Positions 19,181 to 30,921 of a DNA stretch of 64,000 nt are shown one piece after another. Source of the stretch: Unio delphinus. Its lineage: Eukaryota; Mollusca; Bivalvia; Unionida; Unionidae. Both the position numbers and the translations under genes were made by a program. Under the pieces are notes generated by a model that saw only the letters and a program-made list of their open reading frames with translations, was not told where the DNA came from and searched no databases. The stretch lies in NCBI GenBank assembly GCA_029339505.1, contig JAQISU010000036.1, positions 8,849,001 through 8,913,000 on the forward strand. Direction: 5' to 3'. Within the stretch, counting starts at the first letter, position 1. Every line of letters begins with the position of its first letter.

Positions 19181-20076
19181 AAGATGTCTCTAAAAAGCTA
19201 TTACTCGTATATTCGTGTATGGTTTTATGGGGTGGTTTAGTTGATGATGATATAGCGCTATGTATATTTAATACTTCTAGGCCGCATATTGGTGGGTCGG
19301 TCATTTTGTGTGTTGTTAGAGTGGAGTACCAGCGAGGAATTTTTAATTGATGTATGTAACGCATAAATTCTTTAGGCGGCGCTAACCCATATGTATAAAA
19401 AAAGAATTATACGCGGATCAATCGCGTATGCAACCCAGTGAGTTCCAGGTCCGGTGGTGGTATCGAGATTAATGATACCGGTTTCAGTGCTGTTTGGTTG
19501 TTGTGGTAACTGATTTCGCATAAAAATACCTCTAAAGTATTTTATCGCTAATTTTTTAGCAGCATCGAGTAAATCAAAATTTGATAGCGGAGTTAGTATA
19601 TCGTCCCTGGCAACCTCAGGCCGTTTCCGCTGAACCATGAATACGGAGTTCCTAGTAGTCTTAGACTCTTTCCTGCTACTGATCGTCTCTTTTTTGTATT
19701 CCTTTCCAGTCGCTTTCTTTAGTGCCATCCCAGCGGCAGTACCAACAGGTCCAAAAGCGGCATCTTTCGAGACGGCGGGGGTATCAGAGGCAATTAGAGC
19801 TTGTAGCGCAGCGAATAGTGGAAATATACCACCTGATTTTATCATGTCTTTGATCGCGGACGCAGAGAGAGAGAGAGTGACCTGAAGACCCCTTGTATCT
19901 TTGCTAGCATCATTCAAATGCTTAATCTGACGAGCTGTCAGTGATAGCTTATTTTTACCACCAGACATTTGATTGTGTTTTATCGATATTGTAGTTCCAC
20001 ATTTTTTAGCTGAATCCGAGTGCAACTTTTTAATCTGACCAGGAGTCAGAGTAGGATTAACATGACTATATGACAT
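19179..20076 (-). pseudogene. E1 pX-like core / adenain-like protease, frameshifted
   Basis: The start I prefer is ATG 20,076 (MSYSHVNPTLTPGQ). The N-terminal half has LTxxQIK repeats and a hydrophobic glycine/alanine stretch (GGIFPLFAALQALIA, VGTAAGMALKKA), as in adintovirus pX-like core proteins. The C-terminal half resembles the adenovirus cysteine protease: GTHWVAYAIDP (catalytic His), then FxTYGLAPPKEF in another frame, then PPICGLEVLN holding the candidate catalytic Cys. A frameshift in the A-run near 19,395 separates His from Cys. The protease would mature capsid proteins. The homologue is in E3 at 59,577-60,435. Confidence 0.7.
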
Positions 20077-20139
20077 TTTATTTAATACAAGATTCATCTA
20101 ATTGTCTACATGTTTACTAATTTTCCACTGGCGCATCAA

Positions 20140-21554
20140 CTACCCTTATTTATCCGCCAACACCTTCGAGTAGCATTGATTTGTCACTGAGTATGACAGC
20201 AATTGCTCTGTAAGTAGGGATAAGTTGAGCTGGAGCAATCGGAAGAGTTACACGAGATCGGAAATGTATGTCAACAACCTACTGTCTAGTTAAATCAAGA
20301 TGTTCCAACGAAAAGTAATAAATTGGATATCGATCTCTAAAATCTAATTGTGATAGTTGCAGACCAGTATCTACATTATTATCACGTCCCATAAATGTCA
20401 GCTGGCGATTATACGCGCGTGCTATTTGGTTTTGTCCGTAATTAAGTAAAATATCCTCGGATGATTCTTGTTGGTCGTTTATCCTCAACGAGAATTCATT
20501 AACACCCAGTTGATCAAATATCATATGGCTGCGTGTTTGTGAATTTAATCCCATCTTATCCTGTAACGCAGCAAATATATGCCGCGGCGCAGAAACACTC
20601 TGTTTTGATGCCATGTGCCATGTAAATATACCATTAAGAGAAGACACCATAATATCTGTTGTTGTCGTTAGCCATGATATCAATGATTTACCACCTGTAT
20701 CTATACACGATAGTAATTTTTTCACTTCGGTGATTGATGGAGTCATTACTGGCAGCCATAATAATAGTTTTTATATAATGACTTTACCATCAGCGACTGG
20801 AGCTGCAGTAGGGCCTGCTTCTCGCCAGATTGCATCATTATCATCACCTTTTCGCACGAGGACTATTGTATGTTTCGCTCCAAAGTAACCTTTCTAACGT
20901 TTCTGCAAAATCCGAAAATATGAGATAGTGGAATCGCGCATGAAAATAATCTATACGGTCCTTGCAATATTGACACCCGTGTTGCAAACCCTAGGTTGCA
21001 ATGGGCGGCCTTACCATCACTGATAATATCAAAAGCAGTTGATGGTCTCACATATCCGGCTTCTGCTGGATCAACTGCAGCATCTCGTGTTGCCTTTACC
21101 CTAGTAAACTGAATGTGTTCAGCGTGATCAGTAATATCCTTAGCGAACATCATAGATGGACCTGCTGCTCTTGTATAATCATCAGAATATCTTGCTAACC
21201 CCACTATTGTTGTGGCCATACCAACATCATGCTCAATAGATTCAATCTCTCTTCCACCAATCATATATCTCGCGCTACTAAATAATGCCATGACACCATT
21301 ATTGACAAAGCCAACTCGGATATTTGCGTCATATGGCGTATCAGCTGCAACATTTGTTGCAAGTTCTCCTTCTACTTAAATAAATGCTTCTGCGGGTAGA
21401 AAGTGTTTGCTTGTATCTTGAACCTGAAGTTCGATTCTTGATCGACTATTTGGTTGTATTGCGTTATATAAATAAAACTGATATTCGCGTACAGAATCAT
21501 TTTTGAGAACTGGGCATCCATATCCAAGGCCTGATCCGCTTTAGATTTGAACAC
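20140..21554 (-). pseudogene. E1 major-capsid-like protein, broken
   Basis: About 470 codons. Recognisable blocks: ITQYNQIVDQESNFRFK near the N-terminus, YMIGGREIESIEHDV, PLSHIFGFCRNVRKV, IVLVRKGDDNDAIWR, SLISWLTTTTDIMVSSLNG and a closing YRAIAVILSDKSMLLEG. I recall this combination from a capsid protein of virus-like elements in invertebrate genomes; a double-jelly-roll MCP is the likeliest identity but needs a structure search. Breaks: frameshift near 21,390, frameshift near 20,885, stop near 20,766, stop at 20,279. Two further copies are in E3. It lies between the pVI-like gene and the core/protease gene. Confidence 0.6.
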
Positions 21555-21668
21555 TTTATTATATATTTATTGATCTAAATCGCGATCTCAGGCCACTTCA
21601 CGCTATAATATTTGCAGAAATATTCGCCTGAGCATTAAATCATTCATTTATCCGCGATGCTATTTTTT

Positions 21669-22045
21669 TTATTTACATGCGTTGTTTATTATTTTGCTAA
21701 TACTCGCAGGCATAATCTTCGTAGATGTTAGTTTTCCTGGTGATTTTATAACCGGTGATTTTATCACCAGTGGTGGTTTGTTTTGTCGTCGAATTAGTGT
21801 TATTAGTTTTTCTTTGGCCGCGGCAAATGCTTTACCGGCAGCATCACCAAAAGCGCTAATATCCTTATCACGAATAGCATCAACAGCTTTCATCGATAAT
21901 TGTTTTGCGATTGGTGCTTTCTTTGGAGCCATCCTTGCAAATAACTCTTGAACAACATCACCATAATACACCCTATAAATAGGCAATCGTGAATTAAACT
22001 ATTTAACTCATAGTTGGTTTATAGTGGTTGCAGTGTATGATTATT
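21669..22045 (-). pseudogene. E1 pVI-like small virion protein
   Basis: The minus-strand frame has LPIYRVYYGDVVQELFARMAPKKAPI, then an alanine/lysine helix (SAFGDAAGKAFAAAKEKLITLIRRQ). By E3 the true start is an upstream ATG near 22,040 (MIIHCNHYKPT), cut off here by stops and a frameshift near 21,985. The aromatic/glycine N-terminus and basic amphipathic helix resemble minor core or pVI-like proteins of adenovirus/Polinton relatives; this is a tentative comparison. Confidence 0.45.
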
Positions 22046-22094
22046 TTATTTAAATTATATTTATCTAATCAGTGAATCAATCACCGGTGACATT

Positions 22095-22720
22095 AGTCAC
22101 TATGGTAATCATCAACGAGTTCATCAATAAATTCTCGATATACACCAATATATATGATAGCACCATCAAATAATTGTCTGCAGATATCAGAGGCTTCATT
22201 AATTTTTTTCCGGTGAGTTATTTCCAGCTCGTTTCTCCCCGATGAGAATTTCTAATCGTGCTATGTCTCAGAGAGCATTATTAGGACAACAAACAAGACC
22301 ACTACCCCAAGTTCCACTCTGACAAAATCCACTACCACTACTACTATCAGTTCCGCCTTGCGCATCATCATCATATATACCATTGAAGTTCTTCTTGTTT
22401 TTTTTGTCTCCGCGTTTGTTTCCGTGTTGGTGTTTGACGTTCCTTCTCTTGTCTTTCTTCCATTTGTCTTTGAAGTTCTTCTTCTTGCTGTACATCATAA
22501 CCAGTAATCCCTTCTTTAATTTTTATACCCCAATTCTATTGTATTTATACGACCAATCCCCTTGTTACATATATAATATCAATCAATCCATTCATTGCGC
22601 TTTATTCTACGTCTCTTATATTCTTCTTTTAAAAATTCACCAAAAGTGTGATAATCCTTAGGTTTTAATATTTGAAATTGTTTTTTTAATGTTTTAGACG
22701 CATCGGTAAATTTATCCATA
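22095..22720 (-). pseudogene. E1 lysine/glutamine-rich small protein, broken
   Basis: A segment with KTLKKQFQILKPKDYHTFGEFL, then a Glu/Lys/Gln-rich charged stretch, then a Gly/Ser linker with two Cys (GFCQSGTWGSGLVCCPNN), a helix DIARLEILIGEKRAG, and a final YREFIDELVDDYHSD. It is spread over three frames, and the TGA after CCPNNAL is near 22,268. E3 has the same order (55,537-55,975, and a second partial copy at 57,710-57,905). It is a conserved gene of unknown function. Confidence 0.5.
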
Positions 22721-22729
22721 AAAAAGAAA

Positions 22730-23060
22730 ACACCTTTTTGAGTTTTACCAACAGAACTTTCCTGTTCTTCAACATCAACTTGAGATTGTGGTTTATCTCC
22801 AGCTATCTATCTTCATCGTCTACAATATCACCCAATATAGCCTTCTCAGTAGCCAATGCAGATTTCTCAGTAGCTGTAGTTACCAGTTTTGATAATTGTG
22901 CAGTGTCGGTTGCAAAATCAGTTTCAGAATGTTGTGCTTGCAATTTATTTCTAACAGAATCCCTCACGGGTATAAATCTCTTTATTGCGTCAAATCGCTT
23001 GCGAGCTAGTCTAGTTGTAAATGATTATCCTACCATTATTGTTAAATATATAAATAAACT
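22730..23060 (-). pseudogene. E1 small helical protein, fragment
   Basis: Minus strand reads KRFIPVRDSVRNKLQ, then FATDTAQLSKLVTTATEKSA, then acidic residues and a stop. The matching start in E3 (about 55,045-55,140) reads KKFIPDRDSFRQKLQ and FATGAKPIATITK. Conservation in two elements supports a real gene. Family unknown. Confidence 0.45.
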
Positions 23061-23094
23061 TAATTGTAGGCAGCTAACAACCCTATGACAACAA

Positions 23095-23700
23095 AAGCAA
23101 TTTAACTTCCTTGTTCAATGCTGTGCAAATAAAAATAACATACCTGGAAAGGTATTTAAACCTCCTAGTAGTGTTATAGAATTTCAAATCCATACAATTA
23201 CTTTTGTTGCTGTCAAAAGGACATCATTCCATGTGAGTTATCAGCGACAAAAGTATTCGTATTCGTCATACCTGTCTCTGGTGAAACTAAATTTAGAGAT
23301 AACACGTCACATTTCAAACTTCCTTGTATATTTATGTTTTTAAAAATATGTACTTGTTTTCACTTAATGTCAGTGTGTTGTTGTGTTTAACAAGTTCTTT
23401 AATCGTTTTTATTATGGAATATATAGTTCGTTTAACCTCATATTGTCTACCAAATTCACCCCTAATCTTTTCGACTGCGGTAAATAGCGGGATGAATTAA
23501 TTTTGTCGCTGTTGTATGCTAATGATTCGTTAACGGCTTGTTGCATTCGTTTAATAAACCCATATTGGGATGGTAAAATGTACTTGTTATTTTGAGCGTT
23601 GTCATCAAGATCTTAAAAACCAGAGAGAATCTGATTACAATCTAATTTATGTGATAATTGTATTGTTTTGATTTTTTAAATCTGAAATTGCGTGTTTGAT
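23095..23700 (-). pseudogene. possible decayed E1 gene, unknown
   Basis: Minus-strand translation gives protein-like stretches in different frames: KYILPSQYGFIKRMQQAVNE near 23,590, EFGRQYEVKRTIYSIIKTIK near 23,440, and CDVLSLNLVSPETGMTNTNT near 23,300. No homologue is seen elsewhere in the window. It could be a degraded viral gene or chance. Confidence 0.3.
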
Positions 23701-23742
23701 ATAATTTATATTTTTGTAATTCATTATATAATATATGTATGT

Positions 23743-23743
23743 A

Positions 23744-23814
<71 letters not shown>

Positions 23815-23819
23815 ATATA

Positions 23820-23872
<53 letters not shown>
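23743..23872. repeat. (TA)n microsatellite
   Basis: About 130 bp of TA repeat with two CTA interruptions, reading as Ile/Tyr repeat peptides. It is followed at 23,884-23,915 by a near-perfect palindrome (GAAAATGAGGGTCAATTTTG and its inverse), the form of a transposon end or MITE. Confidence 0.95.
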
Positions 23873-23876
<4 letters not shown>

Positions 23877-23949
23877 TATGTCCAGAAAATGAGGGTCAAT
23901 TTTGACCCATTTTCTTTCAAGCGTTTATTTACAGCTATGTACATATTTA

Positions 23950-24514
23950 CAATCTTAATTAAGGTATATAGAGACAGTACAATCTCTATCGCTTTAAGCT
24001 GTCATACCACATCTTATCGCGTAGAGATATACATACAATCTTAATTAAGGTATATTGAAACAGCACAATCTCTATCGCTTTAAGGTGTCATATAATATCC
24101 AATCACGTAGAGATATATATTAAATCTTAATTAAGGTATATATGATATATTTTATATATAACAGCAAAATCTCTATCGCTTTAAGGTGTCATATAACATC
24201 TTATCGCGTAGAGATATACATATATATGAAAGATCCCATGTGCACTCCTAAAATGCCTTCACACTCTAGAAGTCCAGAGGTCATATATATCAGACAACAC
24301 AACCCCATGTGGGTTACAAAGGTGCCTTCGCAACTGAGTAGGCCCAGGGGCAGCACGAAACACAATCTCCACGCATCTAACCCGTCAAATAACGGTCTAG
24401 AACCTCAGAAGGTGTGCTTAGTGTATGACGTCACAACATATATCTCTTAATTAAGGTATATAACGACGGCACAATCTCTATCTCTTTATGGTGTGATATA
24501 ATATTTTATCACGA

Positions 24515-24515
<1 letters not shown>
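23950..24515. repeat. tandem repeat, about 85-bp unit
   Basis: At least four copies of a unit containing CTTAATTAAGGTATAT, ACAATCTCTATCGCTTTAAG and GTAGAGATATA, starting near 23,951, 24,031, 24,116 and 24,441. Bases 24,218-24,440 are an unrelated interruption. The array is non-coding and lies between the E1 structural and replication blocks. Confidence 0.8.

Positions 24516-24517
<2 letters not shown>

Positions 24518-24590
<73 letters not shown>
24518..24590. repeat. (AT)n microsatellite
   Basis: About 70 bp of uninterrupted AT repeat. Confidence 0.95.
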
Positions 24591-24790
24591 ACAACTATTT
24601 ACATGATATTTGCAACTATATAAATGACATATTAATATACAACTATTTACATGATATTTACTACTATATACATGATATATTAATGCACAACTATTTACAT
24701 GATGTTTACAACTATATACATGATATATTTATATACAACTATTTACATGATATTTACAACTATATACATGATATATTTATATACAATTAT
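24590..24790. repeat. tandem repeat, about 49-bp unit, four copies
   Basis: The unit contains ACAACTATTTACATGATATT and TATACATGATATATT. The remaining 24,790-25,370 shows no gene. A degenerate version of the GAGTTATTTCCCTTTG hairpin region occurs at 25,260-25,350, as beside the E2 HNH gene. Confidence 0.8.
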
Positions 24791-25369
24791 ATAGGACAAT
24801 GCAACACATGCAAATGATTATAGAGGACAATGCAACACATACGGGGATACGGGGGCGGGGTTCCTGTACATTCAACTGAAACCACTCTCTCCCACAAAAT
24901 CACACCGGAGAGAATGCAAAAACACATTCACACCACGTAATAATGTGACGTAGAGTGTTTTAGTTGAACTTCGATCATGGCTTGGAGCCCGAATAACAAA
25001 ATCGTCTTCACACTATATAAGCTGACTAATACACGAAAATCAATATTTTTTTGTTTTCAATTTTTACTCTCGTGCAACTAAATTGTGATCATTGACAACA
25101 CCTAAAGAAATCAAGATACTTGACAATAGTATAGAAAAAGAATACCATAGTTGCAAATATATCTTTATTTGTTTGACTCGTCCTTTGACAAAATAAAAAA
25201 ATAATAGATCAGAAAACGAATTGAGAGATAATACATGAGTATTTCCCATGATATCATAGAGGGTATTTCCGTAACAACAACAAGAGTTATTTTTCTTTGG
25301 TGTTATACATACATTGCTACACGAGTTATTTCCCTTTGCTGTTAGGAAATTTCATTCTATATAATATTC

Positions 25370-25848
25370 AAGCCGAATTCTGTTTCCAGTTCACTTGGAA
25401 TAAGCTGAGTTTTGTATTCCCTCTGCTACTTTTAGTACCGAAGGCATACAAATATCTAAATGCTTGCCGGCTTCCTTCATCGATTGAAATGTTTTTTATC
25501 GCCTGTGTCAACATTTAAAGATATGACAGATTTTGCAATTTTCGGGTATTTTTCTGTGAGACCGCGATTGGTAATTTCACTCAGAGTGATGGCTTGAAGA
25601 TTAGTTAAATAATTATCAGTTCTTATACGATTTTTGTGATCAATCACAAGACCATCTGGTAATTTTCCCATAAACACTTCGTAGGTGAATCTATGATTAA
25701 GATACCTTTTCCCTCCAGCATTAAAGCTGAGAAATCCATGTTTATCAATAGTACCCACTGTTTCTTTCAATCTGCGGTGTCTGACCATACCATCACGAGA
25801 CGCTTCATAATCGATGATCACGGAATGTGGTTGAAAATTTTGGTTCAT
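25370..25848 (-). pseudogene. E1 HNH endonuclease with NUMOD-type C-terminus, broken
   Basis: Orthologue of 9,231-9,725. An open 123-residue part (YEASRDGMVRHRRLKETVG, then HRFTYEVF, then VIDHKNRIRTDNYLTNLQA) keeps the HNH core Asp-His and Asn. A TGA after KKHFNR near 25,477 and later stops truncate the C-terminal DNA-binding part (MPSVLKVAEGIQNSAYSK is still readable). It lies 40 bp after the Zn protein gene. Confidence 0.75.
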
Positions 25849-25888
25849 TTATATACATATATATTATTTGTCTATATAATTATTTGGT

Positions 25889-26218
25889 TTAATTATTATT
25901 TGTTGAGAATCTATCAATGTAGTCCTGAGGTGTTCTTATGATTTTGTCCTTGACACTGACGGAGTCAGAGTCAGGGATGCTGTCATTGACAGAGACAGAG
26001 TCTTTGATTCGTTCATAATAATAGCGCTTAGGCTCCCTGTCTCGTTTACCACCACTATTGAGACACAGCTGCGACTTACCTCGCACCCCAACCCCACATC
26101 GTATGCAGGGTAACGGACCTAAGCTTCCTCGTCCCACACTCTGTGAATTATATCCACATAATTCATTTCTGCATGATTTGTTACAAACGGTTATCATAAG
26201 CCATGTACAGTGATTCAT
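25889..26218 (-). CDS. E1 small Cys-rich Zn-binding protein
   Basis: Intact 109-residue orthologue of 9,688-10,062. It has the same start MNHC and cysteine pairs (CIRCGVG). The last Cys of the third pair is changed (CLNSGG instead of CLSCGG), which would weaken a zinc site. A Ser/Asp/Val-rich insert precedes the conserved TPQDYI tail. It is divergent from the polymerase across a 42-bp promoter-like gap. Confidence 0.6.
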   Translation of the reverse strand: MNHCTWLMITVCNKSCRNELCGYNSQSVGRGSLGPLPCIRCGVGVRGKSQLCLNSGGKRDREPKRYYYERIKDSVSVNDSIPDSDSVSVKDKIIRTPQDYIDRFSTNNN

Positions 26219-26260
26219 TATATATAAATTCTTTATTTAAATACTTGTTTTAATTATAGT
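26219..26260. promoter_or_regulatory. E1 copy of the bidirectional promoter-like spacer
   Basis: AT-rich gap with TATATAAATT and TATTTAAATACTTGTTTTAA, nearly identical to 10,063-10,101 of E2. Confidence 0.55.
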
Positions 26261-29200
26261 ATGGAGGAGTTTGATAGATAATCCGAAATAAAACCCTGGA
26301 AATTTTTTAAATTCAATCACGATAGAGTATCCGTAGATGCACCAAATAAGGGTCTAATAAGTGATAGAAACATGATAGGTAAAATCCATGAGGGTTTTAA
26401 CGAATTCAAGCGCGATGGTGCATCTCACAGTTGGTCAACATTTGGAATCAGTGGTAGTGTTGATGCGACCTTGAACGATAAAAAAGCAGCAGCGATAATA
26501 TCACATCTTGACCATAGAAAGTATTTTTTAGAGTGAAATTCATTATCCGTTCAGAAACAGGAAATTGGATTATACGCGACAAATTTGAACCTGTTATGAG
26601 AAATAAAAGAACAGTCACTGTGAGTCTGGATTCCAAACCAGGAACGCTGACTGGAATTCACAAACCGTATTACGAGAGAGCTTATCCTGTGACAGCGGTC
26701 ATTTATGGAATGTATCCGATAAATGACAAACCGAGTGTTGAAAATTAAAACCTACGAAACTGTCAGGGATAAAATGTGTAGCCGAACAAATAATAGAGCA
26801 TTTTACAAATGCGTTGCGTGGAAACAAGTTGACAGATCTAAGACGCAAAAAAAGTAAATGAATGGCCGTTACAGTCTGGTATGATGAGGCATAAAATTCA
26901 AAATATAGCTGAGCTACAAAAGAAATTAAAATTTTCAATAACCGTAGCAGCGATAACAGGAAAAGTATTATACGAATCGAAATATAAGTCAAGGGGATCT
27001 CCAATCAAAATTGATGATCATAATGCACATGCATTGTATAACGCAATGACAATATTTCCATGAGTTAGAACCATAAATTACCTACCCGTGGAGTTCTCTC
27101 CAGAGAACTCGGGGGGGAGGGGGGGGGGTAGAGAATTTGTTTGATTTCATTCACACGGAAAGTAAAAGCGATCCTGTGTCAGTATGGTTATTTCAGAGTT
27201 TTGAAGACGAAGAGTGTAAATTCGAGCAATTTGTAAGACCTAACGGCGAAATATACCGTACTGAATCTCTTCATAACGAGATGACAAAACTAGCTCGTAG
27301 TTTTTTAACGGATAATAAAGAGGAATTACTAACAAACTGTTTTACAATCCCGTCAGATGCAGCTCATTTTGCGAGAAAGAAAAATCTGTGGAAACCATCA
27401 AGAGCTGAATTCTCTCAGATGTCCAATCAAGTTGTATAGAGTTTGAACATGGTGGATTATTGTATACCAAATATGATCCTAAAAGTATTTTTCGGTTGAT
27501 ATGGTTGCATGTTATCCAGGGAGTTTTCTCGGGTATCGATAGTGCGCTGGGTATTTTAAACGATTTGGTCATCCCACCCACTTGATGACACGAGTTGCGA
27601 TTAATGTGCCTCTACCCGGTTTTGATCTAACCAGATTCGCTCGTGTAGTATCATTCGAATTTTATAAAGGACTTCATCCGTGCTGTTATGTTTGGTTTGA
27701 TAGACACATATATGAAAAACACCGGGCGCCAATAGTGTTATTACGGTATATGATTGATTGTAAAATACTGATATCGCTGACTGTCAGTGAAGCAATATAT
27801 CATATCGGAAACAAACTGAGGTTTTGTTACCACAACCTGATAGCGTAGATAGTATAATTAGCGATAACAAGAAAACATTTCCTTCCCTCGACGTTAAATG
27901 GCCCAAGGAGATCTTTGAAGGTATACAAACACGCAAAAGATCTCGGTAAAAGAATAATTGGTAAATTCACCCAAGGTGGATCATATGATCACAGCAACAT
28001 TATTCACGATTAATTCTAGATGATGCTGAATACGATTTTATAATCGCGGATGCAGCATCTAGAGGTATATATGTCAATCGTAAAGACGCTTTCCTGTCCG
28101 ATGGAACAAAATTAGGTACAATTGTTACTTACATAGATGGAGGGGCCAGGAGTGGCCGAGTGGTCTAAAGCGCTGTCCGTTACGGATCACTGCCATCTCA
28201 CCTCGGTTAATGTAGTTATGTGAGAAAGCTTGCCAGTAGCTTCTCGTGGGTCGGTGGTTCTTTCCGGACGTTTTCCGGGTTCTTCCTCCACCAGTAATAC
28301 TGGCCGCCATGTATAGCCTATATTGTGCTGGAAAATGGCGTTAAACCAAAAAAATAAAACAAACAAAACAAACAAACTTACATAGATGGAGATTGTCCCC
28401 AGTACGATCATCTAAGGGCATCTATGCTGGCTTATGCTTCTATCAATTTGCTATTGATAATACAAATATTTCCTGACACCGCAAGTAGAGTCGAGACTGA
28501 TTCATTTAATATAGATATCAAACATAGCGAAGCAGTGGCTGAATTTACTAATTTCTAAGAGTGATGGGGATCATGGAGAATAAAAAAAACATATGTTGCA
28601 CGATTATTCTAAATCAGCAGATGTTCCGATTGAAAACAATTACATAAAAAGCAATCAGATATCAGAACTATCAAAAGCCCCTTCGTTATCCTATCCAATA
28701 TGTAGATATAAAACCAGTTACTTAAACGGTTGTGGTGGGTCAGGGAAGACGAGTAGTGTGATCGAATTATTTCGATGAAAATCAAACATGATTGTGCTAA
28801 CACCAACACACAGACTTGCGAGAGAGATGAAACAGCGAAGAGTTAATGCTTGCACTTATCACAGTTTCTTTCGATGGATAGGTGACGCATGGACTGATCA
28901 AATGGGCGAGAAATATATTCCTGAAATTATTTTTTGGGATGAAATATGCACAGTGTCGTTAGAGATTTTAAAAATGTTTCTTCATTGTTAAAGAATACAG
29001 CTGTGTTATAATATGTGGCGATCATGGTCAACCACCAACATTTGTCGGTTTGTCTCCACATGATTGGCTGAAGAATTTTGAAGATTATTATGAAGAAATT
29101 AATACTGATCACAGATCACTTGATCCAGAATTAAGTGAACATAAGAAATGAATTAGATTACAACTGGATAAAATTCAGTGTGAAATAGCGCGTGAATTAA

Positions 29201-29961
29201 ATTTCGAAACCCCATTAAATGATTTTTGGGAAGCGTGGAGACCAAACGATTTGATAGTAGCAAGTAGAAAAATAGTCAGAGACAAACTTCAGATCAAGTT
29301 ATTTGAAACGCACAAAAAAAAACTTGACAACACTTCCTGTGCCATTGTGTTATAGGCCTACGGATATACGAAGACATAATATCAAAGTTGATATTCCAGG
29401 CCTGACAGTCAGGAACTGAGAAGCAGATTCTCGTGTTAAATGATATTGTGTCGCTTGATAACAGTGTTGTCGAAGATGCATTGCGCGCTGATAAATCTCC
29501 ATGGACGCTAGGATACTCAAGGTCGATACATTCTTCGCAGGGATTGACTATAACTGATTGTTTGGATGGTAGATGATCGCATCGAGTGGTCGAATCTAGT
29601 TTATCTCGCAGTGTCCAGAGTACGAAAAATAAATCAACTTCGAAGAGTTGTTTTAGATGCTAATGACACCACAATCAGTGATATTGGCAGTGATGATATA
29701 ATCAGACAAAAAGCCGCTGGTTATAAAAAACAGGATAAAAAAAGTAACGAGAATTTGATATTGATGCTGAATTTATAATTACACTGAAACAACAACAGAA
29801 TAATCACTGCGCGAGCTGTAATTGTATAATGCGTTGGTCGTCGTCGGATAAAGATCCACGACAATTTACAAGCAGACAGAAAGGATAATAGTTGTGGTCA
29901 TACCAGAGATGATGTGATGTTGACCTGTCTTGAGTGTAACAGACGCAGATGCGCTAGTTAA
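26261..29961 (+). pseudogene. E1 PolB-SF1 helicase-HNH fusion, heavily decayed
   Basis: Orthologue of 10,102-13,820 with the same domain order. It lacks the N-terminal repeats, so the repeat expansion is peculiar to E2. Still readable: YYERAYPVTAVIYGMYP (26,670), GGSGKTSS Walker A (28,735), IIFWDEICTVS Walker B (28,930), HSSQGLT (29,525), YLAVSRVRKINQLRR (29,600) and HNH cysteines near 29,815 and 29,930. There are many stops and indels, a G-run near 27,110-27,128, and a SINE at 28,142-28,375. Walker B keeps the T that both E2 arms have lost. Confidence 0.8.
28127..28390 (+). mobile_element. tRNA-derived SINE with 15-bp target duplication
   Basis: A 234-bp insert (28,142-28,375) flanked by exact copies of ACTTACATAGATGGA. 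The 5' part is tRNA-like with box A TGGCCGAGTGGTCTAAAG. The middle contains AAGCTTGCCAGTAGC and GGGTCGGTGGTTC. The 3' part has CTGGCCGCCATGTATAGCC and an A/C-rich tail (AAACAAACAAAC). It splits the dead polymerase gene, so it arrived after E1. Relatives are at about 50,380 and 53,525. Confidence 0.9.
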
Positions 29962-30914
29962 GACCACGCGGTGGTAATTGAGTATCCTCGAGTATCACTT
30001 GTAATTGTTCACGTGTAAATCTGCGCTGGGGATCAGTTGAATCTAATCTATAGTCTACTGGTCTACCAGTGGATCTTGTTATGTTAGATATTTTATGTTC
30101 GGTGACACACCAAATAGGATCAGTAGCTCTTTTTTTACCGTCTTCAAGTTCACCCGGCTCGTACAAATATCGCATAGTGACATTGCCGAGCATTCGTTTT
30201 TTATGAAAAATCATTTTGTGTATTTTGTACACGTATATACCTTTTTTTGATAGCGTTAATAGGTTTCATATTCATTGTTCGAGTAATATCATTATTTAGT
30301 GCAGCTATCACACCTGGTAATATCTTGACTCATTCACGAGATCGTTTATCCTGAATAAATTCCTTCGCGTATTGATAGCCAAAGAACCTCTAAGCAAGTG
30401 TCCGATTAAATCGTTCAACAATTGCCTGATCGCGATGTAGTGCAGTATGTCCTCGTCGTATCGTAGTATTATATTGCTTCATTGTTGATAACACTACACC
30501 CTGAAACTTCTTGCCCGGATCAACCTGCAATAGATTTGGCCACTGCAGAGGACCTTTTCGATAAATCTTTTCAAATGCAGAAGCTACTTCATTTCATGAC
30601 TTCGTCGAGAGCGGTTCTGTTTGTTTGTATCTACTCGCAACATCAACTACGGTTAGCGTGTATTTGTATGTGTGTTTATTAACAGTATCATGCGTCAGAA
30701 ATAATATATCAGCCTTATGAACTTCATTTGGGACGCTGACATCAAAATAAGCGAAGTTAATTTGTTTAGGCGGTGTTAGATAAATCTGCCATATCGCCTG
30801 TTTGGATAACCAATCCGCCGCGGTATTATCTTTTACTTTTGGGGCGTTAGCGAGTTTACCAATTGCTGATTTACCTCGCCTGTATTTTCTTGAGGAATAA
30901 TAAATAGATTACAT
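29954..30914 (-). pseudogene. E1 RVE integrase, broken
   Basis: Orthologue of the E2 integrases. The second codon is TAA. Later stops are in KS*NEV and LA*RFF and before VKILPG, and a frameshift lies near 30,210. The first catalytic Asp (KADILFL), the second (LQVDPGKKF) and the Glu (AIVERFNRTL) are readable. It keeps TGG at the site where both E2 arms have TGA. It converges on the HNH domain with the same 8-bp overlap. Confidence 0.8.
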
Positions 30915-30921
30915 ATTGCTA

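Noticed and set aside
23692..24044. Ile/Tyr repeat peptides
   Set aside because: Translation of a TA microsatellite.
24142..24450. 102-residue plus-strand frame
   Set aside because: Mostly a translation of the 85-bp tandem repeat and its interruption.
28142..28230. Functional tRNA gene
   Set aside because: Box A is good but no cloverleaf can be drawn, and the segment is the head of a SINE with target duplications and a 3' tail.
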